DNA of 6,224 bases from an uncultured Clostridia bacterium (GCA_944390615.1 CALXRJ010000115.1:1-6224); one strand, 5' to 3'. Counted from the stretch's first letter, positions 1 to 5,643 are shown. Made by a program: numbers and translations. The notes: generated from the sequence alone by a model not told the origin.

Positions 1-16
1 GTGCATATTCTGACAC
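1..16 (-). CDS. recR: Probable start of recR (recombination mediator RecR), cut by window edge
   Basis: Only about five codons are visible: a GTG at 14-16 followed by codons reading S-E-Y-A. A G-rich ribosome binding site (five G at 25-29) lies 8 bases upstream of the GTG, and the ybaB stop is 17 bases upstream. The protein itself is too short to recognise. The call rests on the conserved Firmicutes order dnaX-ybaB-recR, in which recR directly follows ybaB. An ATG at 4-6 is an alternative start. RecR acts with RecF/RecO in recombinational DNA repair; that is family knowledge and is not shown by these bases. Confidence 0.4.
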
Positions 17-33
17 TTTCTTTTCCCCCAACT

Positions 34-378
34 CTACATAAAGCCTGGTATATTAAATTTACCCATAGCACTATTGCTTGCATCATCTACTTTTCTTAAT
101 GCCTCATTTACACAAGATAAAATTAAATCTTGTAGCATTTCAACATCCTCTGGGTCCACTACTTCTGGCTTAATTTTTATTTCTTTTATTACTTTGGCTC
201 CACTTACCTTAACTTCAACAGCTCCTCCTCCACAAGATGCTTCAAACTCTTTTTCCGCAAGTTCTTCTTGTGTTTTGGTTAAATCTGCTTGCATTTTTTT
301 TGCTTCTTTCATTAGATTATTTAGGTTCATTCCTCCAAATCCTCCCATACCTCCTGGGAATCCTCCTTTTTTAGCCAT
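34..378 (-). CDS. ybaB: YbaB/EbfC family nucleoid-associated protein
   Basis: A 114-residue protein of the usual length for the YbaB/EbfC family, small dimeric DNA-binding proteins associated with the nucleoid. The N-terminus is rich in glycine and methionine (residues 5-17). It is followed by a long charged helix (about 18-46, N-L-M-K-E-A-K-K-M-Q and onward), a GGGAVEV turn and strand at 50-56, and the DPEDVEMLQDLI helix at about 76-87, all family hallmarks. The ATG at 376-378 has a GGAG site 8 bases upstream. The gene begins 23 bases after the dnaX stop with no terminator between, so it is almost certainly co-transcribed with dnaX, and recR appears to follow. This linkage is typical of Firmicutes. 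The exact cellular role of the family is not settled; links to nucleoid structure and recombination are inferred from neighbours. Confidence 0.93.
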   Translation of the reverse strand: MAKKGGFPGGMGGFGGMNLNNLMKEAKKMQADLTKTQEELAEKEFEASCGGGAVEVKVSGAKVIKEIKIKPEVVDPEDVEMLQDLILSCVNEALRKVDDASNSAMGKFNIPGFM

Positions 379-401
379 TTAAAAAACTCCTTTCTCTTAA
401 T

Positions 402-1739
402 TTATATGACATGAAATGGTAATTGACTTTCTTCCATAAATTTTTCAAATTCATTTGCTTGATCTTCTTTTTTTATCCTATCATCTGCAAATTTTATTTG
501 CATCTCTTTGCCACAAGCTAGATGGATGGTATTTTTTAATTCCTGCTTTGTATCTGGCCTTGCTAAAAAATCTTTTGCTACTTTACTCATACCATTAGGA
601 AACTCAATTTCTAATGTCATATCATTGATTTCCCTAGCAACTGTTCCTGCTAAATTAATATACATCAGCATTTTTCCATTTGCTTTGAAATCTTCTACAA
701 GTTTAGGCCAGTAATCTTGTGTTTTTCCTTGATATTTTGGTTTTTGGTTAATTTCCTTTTTTTCTTCAAGTTTTACATTGCTTTCTTGCGCAGGCTGTTT
801 TTTTCCAGCACTTCCAGCTTTTGCAAAATTACCAGCTCGTAAAAAATTTTCAATTTTTGTAACTCTTCTTTCTAAATCAGAATTTTGTGCATTTCCACTA
901 GGCATATTACCATCTATATTTTTTTCACTTTTTACTGTTTCTTTATTACATAATTTTATAATTCCTGTTTGCAATATAATTAATTTTTGTGTAGATAATT
1001 TCATGCTATTTTCTATTTCGGATAAGTTACAAATTAAATCCATTAATTCTTGTTTAGATACTTTTTCTGAAATATTTTTTATGTTTTCAACTTCTTCTGG
1101 ATTATACATTTCTGTTTTTCCGGTTGCTTGATATAAAAGAATGTCTTTGACATATTTTATCATTTCCCAAACAAAATTGTTAATGTCTTTTCCTTCATTG
1201 ATTACTTTTTGCAGGGTATTTACTGCTTTTTCTACTTCTTGTGCTTCAATCAGCTCTACTATGTTATGGATAAAGATTGTTTTAGGAATACCTACTAAAT
1301 CTTTTACTTTGTCTTCATTAATTTCTCCACTTTCCTCTTGATTGCATCTTTCTAAAATAGATAAAGCATCTCTCATGCCACCTTCCGCAAGTACTGCAAT
1401 CAATTTTAAGGCTTCTTTGGTTATTTTGATATTGCTTTCTTTACAAACATATGTAAGATCTTTTATGATATCTTCATCTGCTATTCGTTTAAAGTCAAAT
1501 CTTTGACATCTGGAAAGAATGGTCGCTGGTAATTTTTGTGGCTCAGTGGTTGCTAAAATGAATTTTACATGTTCTGGTGGTTCTTCTAATGTCTTTAACA
1601 AAGCATTAAAGGCTCCTGTTGATAGCATATGAACCTCATCTATAATGTAGACCCTATATTTTGCTTTTGTTGGCAAAAAATTAACCGCTTCTCTTATACT
1701 TCTAACATCTTCAACACTATTATTAGATGCCGCATCCAT
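402..1739 (-). CDS. dnaX: DnaX remainder: Walker B, sensors, lid, collar and tau C-terminal region (second frame)
   Basis: This 445-codon frame continues DnaX from M-D-A-A-S-N-N. It shows Walker B with the DEVH box (residues 34-37), sensor I at A-T-T-E-P (63-67), the SRC motif with its arginine finger (76-78), and G-G-M-R-D-A-L-S of sensor II (about 120-127). Then come the helical lid and collar, a low-complexity Lys/Gln/Ala-rich linker (about 303-345) and a C-terminal tau-like region ending at the TAA at 402-404. The ATG at 1737-1739 is an internal methionine of the normal protein. It sits one base after the TGA of the first frame (TGA-A-ATG), so reinitiation is conceivable, but no good ribosome binding site precedes it. 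Without Walker A this piece cannot bind ATP normally. Confidence 0.8.
   Translation of the reverse strand: MDAASNNSVEDVRSIREAVNFLPTKAKYRVYIIDEVHMLSTGAFNALLKTLEEPPEHVKFILATTEPQKLPATILSRCQRFDFKRIADEDIIKDLTYVCKESNIKITKEALKLIAVLAEGGMRDALSILERCNQEESGEINEDKVKDLVGIPKTIFIHNIVELIEAQEVEKAVNTLQKVINEGKDINNFVWEMIKYVKDILLYQATGKTEMYNPEEVENIKNISEKVSKQELMDLICNLSEIENSMKLSTQKLIILQTGIIKLCNKETVKSEKNIDGNMPSGNAQNSDLERRVTKIENFLRAGNFAKAGSAGKKQPAQESNVKLEEKKEINQKPKYQGKTQDYWPKLVEDFKANGKMLMYINLAGTVAREINDMTLEIEFPNGMSKVAKDFLARPDTKQELKNTIHLACGKEMQIKFADDRIKKEDQANEFEKFMEESQLPFHVI
756..762 (-). other. Candidate -1 frameshift site in dnaX (A AAA AAG)
   Basis: The dnaX frame reads GAA AAA AAG here (E-K-K, codons 418-420 of the repaired protein), so the heptamer A AAA AAG is in the phase used for -1 slippage in E. 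coli dnaX. After a -1 shift the next codons are GGA AAT TAA, with the stop at 748-750, giving a protein of about 422 residues that ends after the collar domain and before the tau region. No clear downstream stem-loop or upstream Shine-Dalgarno-like stimulator was found. A-rich runs are common in this DNA, so chance is a real alternative. Confidence 0.35.
798..804 (-). other. Second A7 slippery run in dnaX (A AAA AAA)
   Basis: The dnaX frame reads GGA AAA AAA CAG here (codons 404-407 of the repaired protein), giving A AAA AAA in slippery phase. A -1 shift would add ten codons and stop at a TGA at 766-768. It lies 42 bases upstream of the A AAA AAG site, in the same linker. It could also be a site of polymerase slippage during transcription, as reported for Thermus dnaX. 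Evidence is sequence phase only. Confidence 0.25.
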
Positions 1740-1740
1740 T

Positions 1741-2016
1741 TCAATAATATCCGTAAGTGACCCGCTCTAAAGCTGCTTTACATATTTCACACTCATTGCA
1801 AGGTTCTCCATCCTTAAGGTTTAAACAGTTCACGGCCCTTGCTAATATTTTGGCTGTTGTGGTTTTACCAGTTCCTCTTCCTCCATTAAATAAGTAAGCA
1901 TGCCCTACTCTTCCTGCTATTAATTGATTTTTTAATGTTTTTTTGATATGTTCTTGTCCCACCATTTCTGAAAACTTGGTAGGTCTGAATTTTCTATAAA
2001 GAGCTGTATACCCCAA
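1741..2016 (-). CDS. dnaX: DnaX N-terminal fragment: Walker A and zinc-binding segment (first frame)
   Basis: This 91-codon frame holds the beginning of the DnaX AAA+ domain. It has the N-terminal Y-R-K-F-R-P-T-K-F box, the G-Q-E-H-I segment, the Walker A loop G-G-R-G-T-G-K-T at residues 45-52, and four cysteines (64, 73, 76, 79) that match the structural zinc site of DnaX. After E84 the sequence leaves the family: R-V-T-Y-G-Y-Y and a TGA at 1741-1743 replace the expected G-S-L-T-D-I-I-E. Alone it lacks Walker B, the sensors and the arginine finger, so it cannot be a working ATPase. It is best read as the front of the interrupted dnaX rather than as an independent gene. Confidence 0.8.
   Translation of the reverse strand: MGYTALYRKFRPTKFSEMVGQEHIKKTLKNQLIAGRVGHAYLFNGGRGTGKTTTAKILARAVNCLNLKDGEPCNECEICKAALERVTYGYY
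1761..1764 (-). other. Site of the dnaX frame disruption
   Basis: On the coding strand this reads GAG-CGGG-TCA. Deleting the C (plus-strand G1764) gives GAG GGG TCA CTT ACG GAT, restoring the glycine usually found before the acidic strand in DnaX. Deleting one G instead gives E-R-S-L-T-D. CGG would be an Arg codon that I found in frame nowhere else in the window when I looked for CCG on the plus strand. This supports an extra base here, although a slowly read CGG codon is also the kind of place where +1 slipping could occur. Confidence 0.75.
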
Positions 2017-2072
2017 AATTTACACCTCCTAGAAATTAATTTTGTAACTAACATTTTTAAAGTCTAAAATTG

Positions 2073-2092
2073 AAAAATGGTGTGAAACCAAA
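2073..2092 (-). terminator. 3' arm and U-tract ending the SRP RNA
   Basis: After the SRP core the strand reads through a segment that pairs back to the 5' leader at 2198-2214, then five T at 2073-2077. The closed base of the long hairpin followed by the T-run would serve as an intrinsic terminator. A small TGGT/ACCA hairpin directly before the T-run is an alternative but weaker structure. Some read-through into dnaX is possible. Confidence 0.5.
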
Positions 2093-2197
2093 TTTCTCTA
2101 TGGAAAGCACGCCACATAAAAGTATCTACTTATTGCTGCTTCCTTCCGGACCTGACAAGGTTCATAGGCTTTTATTGGTTTGCTCTCCATACAGAAA
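2093..2197 (-). ncRNA. ffs: Signal recognition particle RNA, small bacterial (4.5S-like) type
   Basis: The RNA partner of Ffh in co-translational targeting of membrane and secreted proteins. The coding strand contains the diagnostic apical hairpin GGTCCGGAAGGAAGCAGCA, with its GGAA tetraloop closed by CC/GG (2142-2149) and the symmetric and asymmetric internal loops bound by the Ffh M domain. The two ends form a 16-position helix (2182-2197 with 2093-2108) with a single G-G mismatch. There is no room for an Alu domain as in the 270-nt Bacillus scRNA, so this is the short form. Pairing continues outside these bounds, and the transcript probably spans about 2073-2213. Its place just before dnaX matches the Firmicutes arrangement. 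Confidence 0.93.
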
Positions 2198-2217
2198 TCT
2201 AATTCCATACCACTCGC

Positions 2218-2246
2218 ATTATATAACTTATTTTCTATTTTGGCAA
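2218..2246 (-). promoter_or_regulatory. Sigma-A promoter of the SRP RNA gene
   Basis: The -35 box TTGCCA is at 2241-2246 and the -10 box TATAAT at 2218-2223, with a 17-base spacer. This predicts transcription starting near 2211-2213, about 15 bases before the core SRP helix. The -35 lies 10 bases after the stop of the upstream membrane-protein gene. Confidence 0.8.
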
Positions 2247-2255
2247 GTAGTTTTC

Positions 2256-3005
2256 TTAATTTTCTATTCTTTTGAAAACAATATCTTGCATATCTGTGTA
2301 CTCTTGCCCAACTGTTCCTTCTGCTATTAAATTTTGATTGGGAATTTCAATGGAAATATCTTCTGCTCTAAATGCCTTTCCAGAGTCTAGTGTTATGGTC
2401 ATTTGAAATGTTACGATAGCTTTTAAATCTTCTTCACTTAAATTTAATTTTGTTAGTAATTCATTATAATTGATTTCCTCATCATCATTCGAAGTATAGG
2501 TTCCTATTTTGTTATTCGCACATCGGAAACTAAGTACGCCTCCTTGATTGGATATTTCTAAATTTCTTGTATTGGTTGACTTTGCTCCCTTAAATTCTAT
2601 ATTTTGTATGATATTTTCATCTGTATTTTGAAAAAGTGATGTTTCATTTACAGTTGGTTTATAAATTTTAATTTCTCCTAAATCTGTACTTTGCCTGATA
2701 TGAAAATTGTCAATCTTTACAGAGGCTATTGTTTCTTGCTTACTGTAATCTTCGTTTTTTTCTATATAAACATAAATGTCATTGTTTTGTATCACATCAA
2801 TTGCCCATTTATATTCAGAGTTTTCCACATCTTTTCCATCTACTGTGGATATAATAGAAATTTTGGACACTTGAAATGGCATATTGGTTTCACCATTTAC
2901 ATCATAATTTAAAATAAACATCATGGCAACAAATATGATAATAATAATGATGATACATACCATGCAAATATTAAATATTTTTCTACTCAGTCTTTGGTTG
3001 GCCAT
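2256..3005 (-). CDS. Membrane-anchored protein of unknown function
   Basis: A 249-residue protein I do not recognise. A short basic N-terminus (Q-R-L-S-R-K) precedes one very hydrophobic segment at about 10-32, including seven consecutive isoleucines. This predicts a signal anchor with the N-terminus inside and about 215 residues outside the membrane. The outer part is acidic, rich in Asn, Ile and Thr, and looks beta-rich, with a single cysteine (162) and no catalytic motif that I can see. A short acidic helix-like stretch (about 176-194) lies before the final strands. The ATG at 3003-3005 has an AGAGGTG-type binding site upstream, and the frame overlaps the tadA end by 23 bases, so translational coupling with tadA is likely. 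A housekeeping neighbourhood does not define its job. The reading frame is clean and well placed, so I am confident that it is a real gene. Confidence 0.82.
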   Translation of the reverse strand: MANQRLSRKIFNICMVCIIIIIIIFVAMMFILNYDVNGETNMPFQVSKISIISTVDGKDVENSEYKWAIDVIQNNDIYVYIEKNEDYSKQETIASVKIDNFHIRQSTDLGEIKIYKPTVNETSLFQNTDENIIQNIEFKGAKSTNTRNLEISNQGGVLSFRCANNKIGTYTSNDDEEINYNELLTKLNLSEEDLKAIVTFQMTITLDSGKAFRAEDISIEIPNQNLIAEGTVGQEYTDMQDIVFKRIEN

Positions 3006-3486
3006 TTTTTTGCACCTCTTTTTCTTCTATTTTTGCTTTTCTTAAACTTTTAAAAAAATCTTGTAATATTGCTTTACATTCCTCTCTTAGTAGCCCTTTT
3101 TCAAAAAGAACGGTATGGTTGAACTTATAATCTGTAAATAAATTAAGTACAGACCCTACGGCTCCAGTCTTTTCGTCATCTGCTCCGATATATACTTTGT
3201 TGATTCTTGCCTGGATAATGGCTCCTGCACACATAGAGCATGGCTCTAAGGTTACATACATATCACAATCTACTAATCTCCACGAATTTAATTTTTTGCT
3301 TGCTTTTTGTATCGCTAAAATTTCTGCATGTTTTGTGGTATCTAATTTGGTTTCTTTTTGATTATGTGCTTTGGCAATAATTTTTCCATTTTTTACAATA
3401 ACAGCACCTACTGGAACTTCTAGTTTTTGATAGGCTTTTTTTGCTTCTTTTAAGGCTTCTTTCATAAATTTTTCATCGATTTCCAA
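2983..3486 (-). CDS. tadA: tRNA adenosine(34) deaminase TadA
   Basis: TadA converts A34 to inosine in the anticodon wobble position of tRNA-Arg(ACG), allowing it to read several CGN codons. The 167-residue protein has the zinc deaminase signature: H-A-E at 53-55 (zinc-binding His53, proton-shuttling Glu55) and P-C-S-M-C at 82-86 (zinc-binding Cys83 and Cys86). It also has the N-terminal F-M-K-E-A-L helix, the VPVGAV strand and the H-N pair at 41-42. The start is TTG at 3484-3486 with an AAAGGAG site 7 bases upstream; an ATG at 3463-3465 is a less likely internal start because it would trim the first helix. The C-terminus carries a charged tail (about 152-167) that runs into the next gene. The tRNA-Arg upstream is a thematic neighbour, but TadA does not act on a CCU anticodon. 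Confidence 0.95.
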   Translation of the reverse strand: MEIDEKFMKEALKEAKKAYQKLEVPVGAVIVKNGKIIAKAHNQKETKLDTTKHAEILAIQKASKKLNSWRLVDCDMYVTLEPCSMCAGAIIQARINKVYIGADDEKTGAVGSVLNLFTDYKFNHTVLFEKGLLREECKAILQDFFKSLRKAKIEEKEVQKNGQPKTE

Positions 3487-3546
3487 TTACATTCTCCTTT
3501 AAAAAATCAATAGCTACTTTAAAAAGTGGTTTATTTTTTTATTTAT

Positions 3547-3567
3547 ATTTCGCTTAGATTTCGCTTA
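3547..3567 (-). repeat. Tandem 10-base direct repeat between tRNA-Arg and tadA
   Basis: Two exact copies of TAAGCGAAAT (coding-strand sense) at 3558-3567 and 3547-3556 are separated by one base, giving an 11-base period close to one helical turn. They lie upstream of tadA, just before a TATAAAT-like stretch that might be a -10 box without a good -35. The repeat could be a regulator site or chance. Confidence 0.45.
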
Positions 3568-3591
3568 AAAATTATTTAGGAACTTGAAATA

Positions 3592-3667
<76 letters not shown>

Positions 3668-3678
3668 ATAACAATTTT

Positions 3679-3707
3679 ATTATACCAACACCGCTGAAAA
3701 AAGTCAA
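3679..3707 (-). promoter_or_regulatory. Sigma-A promoter of tRNA-Arg
   Basis: The -35 box TTGACT is at 3702-3707 and the -10 box TATAAT at 3679-3684, with a spacer of exactly 17 bases. The predicted start near 3672 lies about five bases before the mature tRNA end, as usual for tRNA genes. This is the best promoter in the window and may also supply tadA and the membrane protein gene. Confidence 0.85.
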
Positions 3708-3715
3708 TAAAAATT

Positions 3716-3759
3716 GAAAAAGAGAATTTCTCCTTTTTGCAGGAAACTTTCTCTTTTTC
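3716..3759 (-). terminator. Intrinsic terminator after the phosphoglucomutase gene
   Basis: An 11-base perfect inverted repeat (GAAAAAGAGAA at 3749-3759 and TTCTCTTTTTC at 3716-3726, coding sense) encloses a 22-base loop and is followed by AATTTTTATT. It starts 16 bases after the stop codon and overlaps the run-up to the tRNA promoter, separating the two transcription units. The stem is A/U-rich, so efficiency may be moderate. Confidence 0.72.
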
Positions 3760-3775
3760 TACTTTTTTGAAAAAT

Positions 3776-5503
3776 TTATTTTACCATCTCTTTCATAGCT
3801 TCTTTTAAATCTTCTAAATCTTTTTCCGCTTTTTCCATCGAATTTGCCTTTACTCCCATATAAAGTTTTATCTTAGGCTCTGTACCAGATGGTCTTACAC
3901 AACACCAAGCATCATTTTCTAGTTCATAGTATAAAACATTAGATGTTGGAAGTCCTGTTTTGGAGGTATTTCCCGTAACCATATCTTTACAAATATCTAG
4001 TTTGATATCTTTAAATTGTAAAACCTTGTATCCCCCTATGCTTTCAGGCAAATAATTTCTCATGTTTTCCATCATTTCTTTGATTTTTTCTGCTCCTTCT
4101 GCACCTTCTAAAACAATAGAAACCTGTCCTTCCCTGTAATAACCATATTTTTCGTAAATATTTATCATTTGATCCCATAGGGTAATGCCTTTAGATAGAT
4201 AGAAACATGCTGCTTCACATAAGCTCATAACTGCTGCAATACCATCTTTGTCTCTTGCGTAGTCTCCGATTAGACAGCCGTAGCTTTCTTCAAAACCAAA
4301 AACATATTTTTTACCATTTTCTTTTTGTTCTTCTAATTTTATTTGTTCTCCTATATTTTTAAATCCTGTTAATACTTCTCTAAAATCTAGGTTATATTCT
4401 TTAGCAATTGCTTTAGCAAGATTAGAAGATACAATTGTCGAAATCAACATACCATTTTCAGGTAAAATGCCCTTTTCTTTCATTTGTGAAATTCTATATT
4501 CTGCAATTAATAAAGCTGACATATTTCCAGTAAAGTCCATATAGGTTCCTGTTTTTCTATCTTTTGCATAAATGCCAAGTCTGTCAGCATCTGGGTCATT
4601 TGCTAAAACAATATCTGCATCTACTTTGGCAGCTAAATCTAAAGCCATTTTAAATGCTTCTTTTGCTTCAGGATTTGGATAATCAACAGTTGGAAAATCG
4701 CCATCTGGTTGTTCTTGTTCTGGCACTACATAGACTTTTTGTAAACCAATTTCTTTTAAAATTCTTTGTACCATTTCATTTCCAGCTCCATGAAGAGGTG
4801 TATACACCACTTTCAAGTTTTTCCCTTGTTCCCTAACAATTTCAGGATTTAAGACACATTTTTTTAAAATGGTAATATATTTATCATCTATCTCTTTTCC
4901 AATCACATGAAATAATCCTTTTTTCTCTGCTTCTTCTTTTGAAATGGTTTTTATTTCTTTATAATCTGTAATGGCTTTTACTTCTTTCATGATATCTGTA
5001 TCAACTGGACTAATAATTTGTGAACCATCATCCCAATAAACTTTATACCCATTATAAGCTGGCTTATTGTGACTTGCTGTTATCATAACACCAGCTGTAC
5101 AACCAAGTTCTCTTACGGCAAAAGAAAGTTCAGGCACAGGCCTTAAATGATCAAAGATATAGGTTTTAATTCCATTTGCATTTAAAACTAATGCTGTTTG
5201 TTCACTAAATTCTGGTGACATATGTCTTGAATCATAACTTATGGCAACACCTTTATTTTGTGTTCCTCTTTTTAAGATATAATTTGCTAAACCTTGTGTT
5301 GCTTTACCAACTACATACTTATTCATTCTGTTAGTTCCGGCACCTATAATTCCCCTAAGACCTGCTGTTCCAAATTCTAATTCTTTATAAAACCTATCTT
5401 CTATTTCTTTTTCATTACCTTTAATACTGCATAATTCTTTTTTGGTTTCTTCATCAAATTCATCACTTTCACACCATTTTTGATATTCTTTTAAATAATC
5501 CAT
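3776..5503 (-). CDS. Phosphoglucomutase/phosphomannomutase (alpha-D-phosphohexomutase, PgcA-like)
   Basis: A cytosolic enzyme that interconverts hexose-6-phosphate and hexose-1-phosphate, most likely glucose, through a phosphoserine. The 575-residue product matches the usual length of Firmicutes PgcA-type enzymes. Motifs in order: E-F-G-T-A-G-L-R-G near 44-52; the active serine loop T-A-S-H-N at 142-146 with Ser144; the Mg-binding D-P-D-A-D-R at 303-308; the sugar-binding G-F-E-E-S-Y-G at 403-409; and the phosphate-binding R-P-S-G-T-E-P-K at 537-544. The open frame extends to 5536, but the ATG at 5501-5503 has GAGGAGG 7 bases upstream and begins M-D-Y-L-K-E-Y as relatives do, so I chose it. 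The gene has its own promoter and terminator. The upstream pyrophosphorylase-like gene uses sugar-1-phosphates, which fits a role in nucleotide-sugar and cell-envelope supply. Glucose versus mannose specificity cannot be read here. Confidence 0.95.
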   Translation of the reverse strand: MDYLKEYQKWCESDEFDEETKKELCSIKGNEKEIEDRFYKELEFGTAGLRGIIGAGTNRMNKYVVGKATQGLANYILKRGTQNKGVAISYDSRHMSPEFSEQTALVLNANGIKTYIFDHLRPVPELSFAVRELGCTAGVMITASHNKPAYNGYKVYWDDGSQIISPVDTDIMKEVKAITDYKEIKTISKEEAEKKGLFHVIGKEIDDKYITILKKCVLNPEIVREQGKNLKVVYTPLHGAGNEMVQRILKEIGLQKVYVVPEQEQPDGDFPTVDYPNPEAKEAFKMALDLAAKVDADIVLANDPDADRLGIYAKDRKTGTYMDFTGNMSALLIAEYRISQMKEKGILPENGMLISTIVSSNLAKAIAKEYNLDFREVLTGFKNIGEQIKLEEQKENGKKYVFGFEESYGCLIGDYARDKDGIAAVMSLCEAACFYLSKGITLWDQMINIYEKYGYYREGQVSIVLEGAEGAEKIKEMMENMRNYLPESIGGYKVLQFKDIKLDICKDMVTGNTSKTGLPTSNVLYYELENDAWCCVRPSGTEPKIKLYMGVKANSMEKAEKDLEDLKEAMKEMVK

Positions 5504-5534
5504 ATCGTTTCCTCCTCGTATTTTTATTATTAGC

Positions 5535-5563
5535 ATATTATCATAAAAAATAAAATAAGTAAA
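5535..5563 (-). promoter_or_regulatory. Likely promoter of the phosphoglucomutase gene (extended -10)
   Basis: The -10 box TAATAT (5535-5540) is preceded by TG and one base, forming an extended -10 element. A TTTACT -35 box at 5558-5563 lies 17 bases upstream. The start would be near 5528, leaving a leader of about 25 bases that holds the GAGGAGG site. Each box matches consensus in four of six positions, and the DNA is AT-rich, so the call is moderate. Confidence 0.5.
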
Positions 5564-5588
5564 TATACTTTTTTAGAAAAAAAATATG

Positions 5589-5633
5589 CCTCAGTTCAAA
5601 CACTCAAGATTAACTGGTATGTTCGAACTGAGG
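5589..5633 (-). terminator. Strong intrinsic terminator after the UDPGP-family gene
   Basis: A 14-base-pair stem (5620-5633 with 5589-5602, one G-U pair on the coding strand) encloses a 17-base loop, followed on the coding strand by GCATA and a run of eight T. It begins 10 bases after the stop codon. T-rich sequence also flags the other side, so it could act in both directions, though no gene approaches from the left. It separates this gene from the phosphoglucomutase promoter. Confidence 0.9.
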
Positions 5634-5643
5634 TAATATTTTT

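Larger units (their letters stand above)
402..2016 (-). pseudogene. dnaX: dnaX, DNA polymerase III tau/gamma subunit, interrupted by a one-base frameshift
   Basis: DnaX is the AAA+ ATPase of the clamp loader that places the sliding clamp on DNA and tethers the replicative polymerases. The gene is complete from start to stop but falls into two frames. The span is 1615 bases, one more than a multiple of three. Dropping one base of the CGGG at 1761-1764 joins the halves into 537 residues reading L-E-G-S-L-T-D-I-I-E-M-D-A-A-S-N-N over the joint, which matches the family. The start is TTG at 2014-2016 with a perfect AGGAGG (2025-2030) 8 bases upstream, and the protein begins G-Y-T-A-L-Y-R-K-F-R-P as DnaX proteins do. 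It follows the SRP RNA gene and precedes ybaB. I cannot tell an assembly error from a real mutation or recoding. Because dnaX is normally essential, an intact protein is expected in the cell. Confidence 0.85.

Noticed and set aside
74..1341. Several plus-strand open frames of 60-117 codons opposite ybaB and dnaX
   Set aside because: They are antisense to well-supported genes, have no ribosome binding sites worth noting and show only low-complexity Ser/Phe/Leu-rich translations.
2031..2072. Possible separate dnaX promoter (TAGACT with CAAAAT, spacer 16)
   Set aside because: Both boxes are poor and such matches are frequent in AT-rich DNA; read-through from the SRP RNA promoter is equally likely.
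2070..2330. Plus-strand open frame of 86 codons
   Set aside because: It runs antisense through the whole SRP RNA and its promoter, and the protein looks like random translation.
2691..2912. Plus-strand open frame with hydrophobic stretches
   Set aside because: It is the shadow of the membrane-protein gene on the opposite strand and has no start signal.
3514..3529. Short inverted repeat followed by T-runs on the plus strand, terminator-like
   Set aside because: The stem is only about six pairs and A/T-rich, the T-run lies on the strand with no gene, and on the minus strand no T-run follows directly.
4654..4836. Plus-strand leucine-rich open frame of 60 codons
   Set aside because: It is antisense to the phosphohexomutase core, including the conserved metal-binding region, so the coding constraint is on the minus strand.
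5504..5536. Upstream extension of the phosphohexomutase frame by 11 codons
   Set aside because: The extension covers the GAGGAGG ribosome binding site, and the start after it matches the family N-terminus.
5589..5633. Inverted repeat considered as a transposon end or attachment site
   Set aside because: Its position just after a stop codon and the T-run make a terminator the complete explanation, and no transposase or second copy is present.
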